Assembly: GCA_946408865.1 (NCBI GenBank)
Contig: CAMJTZ010000105.1
Span: 1-6,690, forward strand
Source: an uncultured Clostridia bacterium
GTDB lineage: Bacteria; Bacillota_A; Clostridia; Christensenellales; Aristaeellaceae
Direction: 5' to 3'
Length of the DNA stretch: 6,690 nt
The notes below the pieces were generated by a model that saw only the letters and a program-made list of their open reading frames with translations, searched no databases and was not told the DNA's origin. Each line of letters starts with the position of its first letter. Position 1 is the stretch's first letter. This document shows positions 5,441 through 6,690 of the stretch, piece after piece. The translations under genes were made by a program, and so were the position numbers.

Positions 5441-5477
5441 ATGTTTCTCCGGACTCTCTGAAGTTTTGGTGTGACGT

Positions 5478-5486
5478 ATTATACCA
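5478..5486 (-). promoter_or_regulatory. Extended -10 promoter for the minus-strand short gene
   Basis: The minus strand reads TGGTATAAT: a perfect -10 hexamer (5483-5478) preceded by the TGn extension. No good -35 lies at 17 bases, which is usual for extended -10 promoters. Transcription would begin near 5471, leaving a leader of about 105 bases before the ATG at 5364. Confidence 0.65.
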
Positions 5487-5557
5487 TGGTTTCCTCTTAT
5501 ATGCCATACGGAGTTGCTTGAAGTGAATTAGCACTGTTCTGATGTCTCTTTCTGTTG

Positions 5558-5563
5558 TATAAT
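5558..5563 (+). promoter_or_regulatory. -10 element of the methyltransferase gene promoter
   Basis: Perfect TATAAT with a start predicted near 5570 and a leader of about 44 bases. The -35 region (around 5535-5540, TGTTCT) is a poor match, so the promoter may be weak or need an activator. It is divergent from the extended -10 promoter 75 bases to the left. Confidence 0.5.
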
Positions 5564-5613
5564 TGGTTCATAAGGCAATTGACATTTCTTAACAGAATGA
5601 AAGGTGCGATCTG

Positions 5614-6690
5614 ATGAATCTGGAAAATGATTACAGCCTGTTGGCAAAAACAAACCCTGTCTTTCTGACCGCACAGACAGCGGTTCGGCTGATGGCGGAA
5701 GCAGGTATTCCCGATGCGACGGAAATTGTCGGCGCACTGAAGAAAGAGAATACCGCATCCGCACCGGTCCTGAATGATCCGGACATGGTTCTCGGAAACG
5801 CCATCGTTGTGGAAGCGAAATACAGGACGATGTGCCGTCTTTTTGAAATGTCCGGACTGAAAACGAATGTGGATCTTCCCTGCGGGTATACGCCGAAAGC
5901 GCTTCATCTGACAGAAAAAGGTTTCCGTTTCATTGGTCTTGATCTCCCGATTGTGGCGGATGAAATGAAACAAATCATTCCTGTCATGAGCAAACACCCG
6001 GACCGCATTGTTTTTCATGGCGTCGACGCTACGAACTATGAATCCCTCGAAGCCGCGCTCCGTGATGAAACCGGGCCGTTGTGTATCACAACCGAAGGGA
6101 TGATGATGTATTTCACAGAAAACGAAGCATCCGTTGTCGTATCCAACATTCAGAAGCTTCTGGCTTCCTATGGAGGATGCTGGATCACGCCTGATCCTGA
6201 GTTCATTCTCCAGTTCTTCCTGACCTTCCGCGCCGTTTTGGGTGACGATGCCGTAAAAAAACTGATGGACTCAAAAAACACCGCAACAAGCCAGTCCGAT
6301 GTTTCCGGCCTGACGAATTCGCTGATTGTGAATCCGGCGCAGGCCGGCACGTCTTCGGAAACGGCGGAAGCCTTTTTGAGAAAATACGGCTTGAAACCGG
6401 AAAAAATCAGTCTTGCGGAATATATGCCGGAGCTTTCTGTTTACGGAAAACTGAGCCGGAATCAGATTGGCGCGTTCAAGGAAGCGATGCGTCAATGCCA
6501 TTACTGGAAGGTCACGCTTTCCGATGAGGCGCAAGCCTTCCAAAAGACGTTTTCCCTGAAAAAAAATACCTTTGGATTGGATTACACGCTGAACCAGGCA
6601 TCCTTCATGGCCAGGCTGCAAGGCAGAGTCGATACCATTACAGCCCCGGAGATTCTGAAAGCCTGGGAAGCAGAAAAAGAAGTCCGTCCG
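5614..6690 (+). CDS. LCM/TcmP-type SAM-dependent methyltransferase fused to a STAS-like domain, 3'-truncated by window edge
   Basis: The frame has 359 codons and is still open at the right edge. Residues about 15-285 resemble the leucine carboxyl methyltransferase / TcmP family of O-methyltransferases. Visible are VDLPCGYTPKAL (86-97; SAM-binding loop in the family's DLxxG form), FIGLDLPIV with Asp110 at the end of strand two, GVDATNYESL (136-145; adenine-side acidic residue), and the family's TTEGMMMYFTE motif (159-169). After a helical linker the sequence reads ASFMARLQGRVDTITAPE (329-346) and then LKAWEAEKE, which looks like strand one and helix one of a STAS domain (the LxGRLDTxTAPEL pattern of anti-sigma antagonists). 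The start has AAAGGTG (5600-5606 region) upstream and an in-frame TAA at 5590. Methyltransferase family is fairly sure; the STAS call rests on about 35 residues. Substrate unknown. Confidence 0.9.
   Translation, partial: MNLENDYSLLAKTNPVFLTAQTAVRLMAEAGIPDATEIVGALKKENTASAPVLNDPDMVLGNAIVVEAKYRTMCRLFEMSGLKTNVDLPCGYTPKALHLTEKGFRFIGLDLPIVADEMKQIIPVMSKHPDRIVFHGVDATNYESLEAALRDETGPLCITTEGMMMYFTENEASVVVSNIQKLLASYGGCWITPDPEFILQFFLTFRAVLGDDAVKKLMDSKNTATSQSDVSGLTNSLIVNPAQAGTSSETAEAFLRKYGLKPEKISLAEYMPELSVYGKLSRNQIGAFKEAMRQCHYWKVTLSDEAQAFQKTFSLKKNTFGLDYTLNQASFMARLQGRVDTITAPEILKAWEAEKEVRP

Larger units (their letters stand above)
5070..5613. other. Signal-rich interval without an intact conventional gene
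   Basis: This stretch holds two terminators facing opposite ways (5135-5167 plus; 5173-5206 minus) and a minus-strand short gene that seems frameshifted (5244-5364). It also holds that gene's ribosome binding site, structured leader and extended -10 promoter (5478-5486), and the plus-strand -10 (5558-5563) of the methyltransferase gene. The first 65 bases (5070-5134) show only a possible weak pairing of CCGTA (5098-5102) with TACGG (5132-5136), which would compete with the base of the terminator stem. Confidence 0.7.

Noticed and set aside
5365..5470. Known riboswitch class (cyclic di-GMP, preQ1, SAM, ZTP, fluoride) in the minus-strand leader
   Set aside because: Fragments such as ACGGAAAGCC are reminiscent, but the conserved cores of these classes are not present.
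5579..5584. Perfect TTGACA as a -35 for the methyltransferase gene
   Set aside because: No acceptable -10 lies 16-18 bases downstream; that position falls on the gene's ribosome binding site and start.
5497..6018. A 173-codon minus-strand frame
   Set aside because: Antisense to the methyltransferase gene, with His/Arg/Phe-rich non-protein-like composition.

Overview
The window reads as chromosomal DNA from a low- to mid-GC Gram-positive anaerobe of the Clostridia (Bacillota). The grounds are strong AGGAGG-type ribosome binding sites, sigmaA-like promoters, short intergenic gaps, a Gram-positive style lipoprotein, and the mix of families: a polar amino-acid ABC ATPase, DUF2500, a TTRAP-like small protein, a membrane GGDEF protein and a YdcF/DUF218 protein. 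The style recalls rumen/gut Christensenellales or Aristaeella-like clostridia, but that placement is a guess. No tRNA, rRNA, CRISPR array or insertion sequence was seen.

Layout. (1) 3-752 (+) is the C-terminal two thirds of an amino-acid ABC transporter ATPase. It carries an unusual ~125-residue C-terminal extension that looks like a degenerate anti-sigma/GHKL ATPase fold. A bidirectional terminator (773-807) separates it from the convergent minus-strand genes. (2) 850-1227 (-) is a small four-helix membrane protein, and 1341-1730 (-) is a DUF2500 protein; a perfect 12-bp inverted repeat lies between them. (3) A divergent promoter at 1848-1876 drives a probable two-gene unit: an 80-residue TTRAP-like protein (1956-2198) and a six-helix membrane diguanylate cyclase (2228-3334). 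(4) A second promoter (3345-3373) precedes a pair of exported proteins: a lipoprotein of unknown family (3450-4088) and a secreted YdcF/DUF218 protein (4125-4985). This unit ends at a strong terminator (5135-5167). (5) The 5070-5613 interval has no intact conventional gene but is dense in signals. On the minus strand it holds an extended -10 promoter, a structured leader, an excellent ribosome binding site, a short reading frame that appears broken by a one-base frameshift, and a terminator. On the plus strand it holds the promoter of the last gene. (6) 5614-6690 (+) is an LCM-type SAM-dependent methyltransferase whose reading frame continues into what looks like the first strand and helix of a STAS domain before the window ends.

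How the pieces may relate. The window is mainly envelope and signalling functions: solute uptake, cyclic-di-GMP synthesis and exported proteins. The two most unusual genes are fusions at the two ends. One joins an ABC ATPase to an anti-sigma-kinase-like fold and the other joins a methyltransferase to a STAS (anti-sigma antagonist) fold. These are the two protein folds of partner-switching signalling, but nothing in the sequence shows that these two genes act together.
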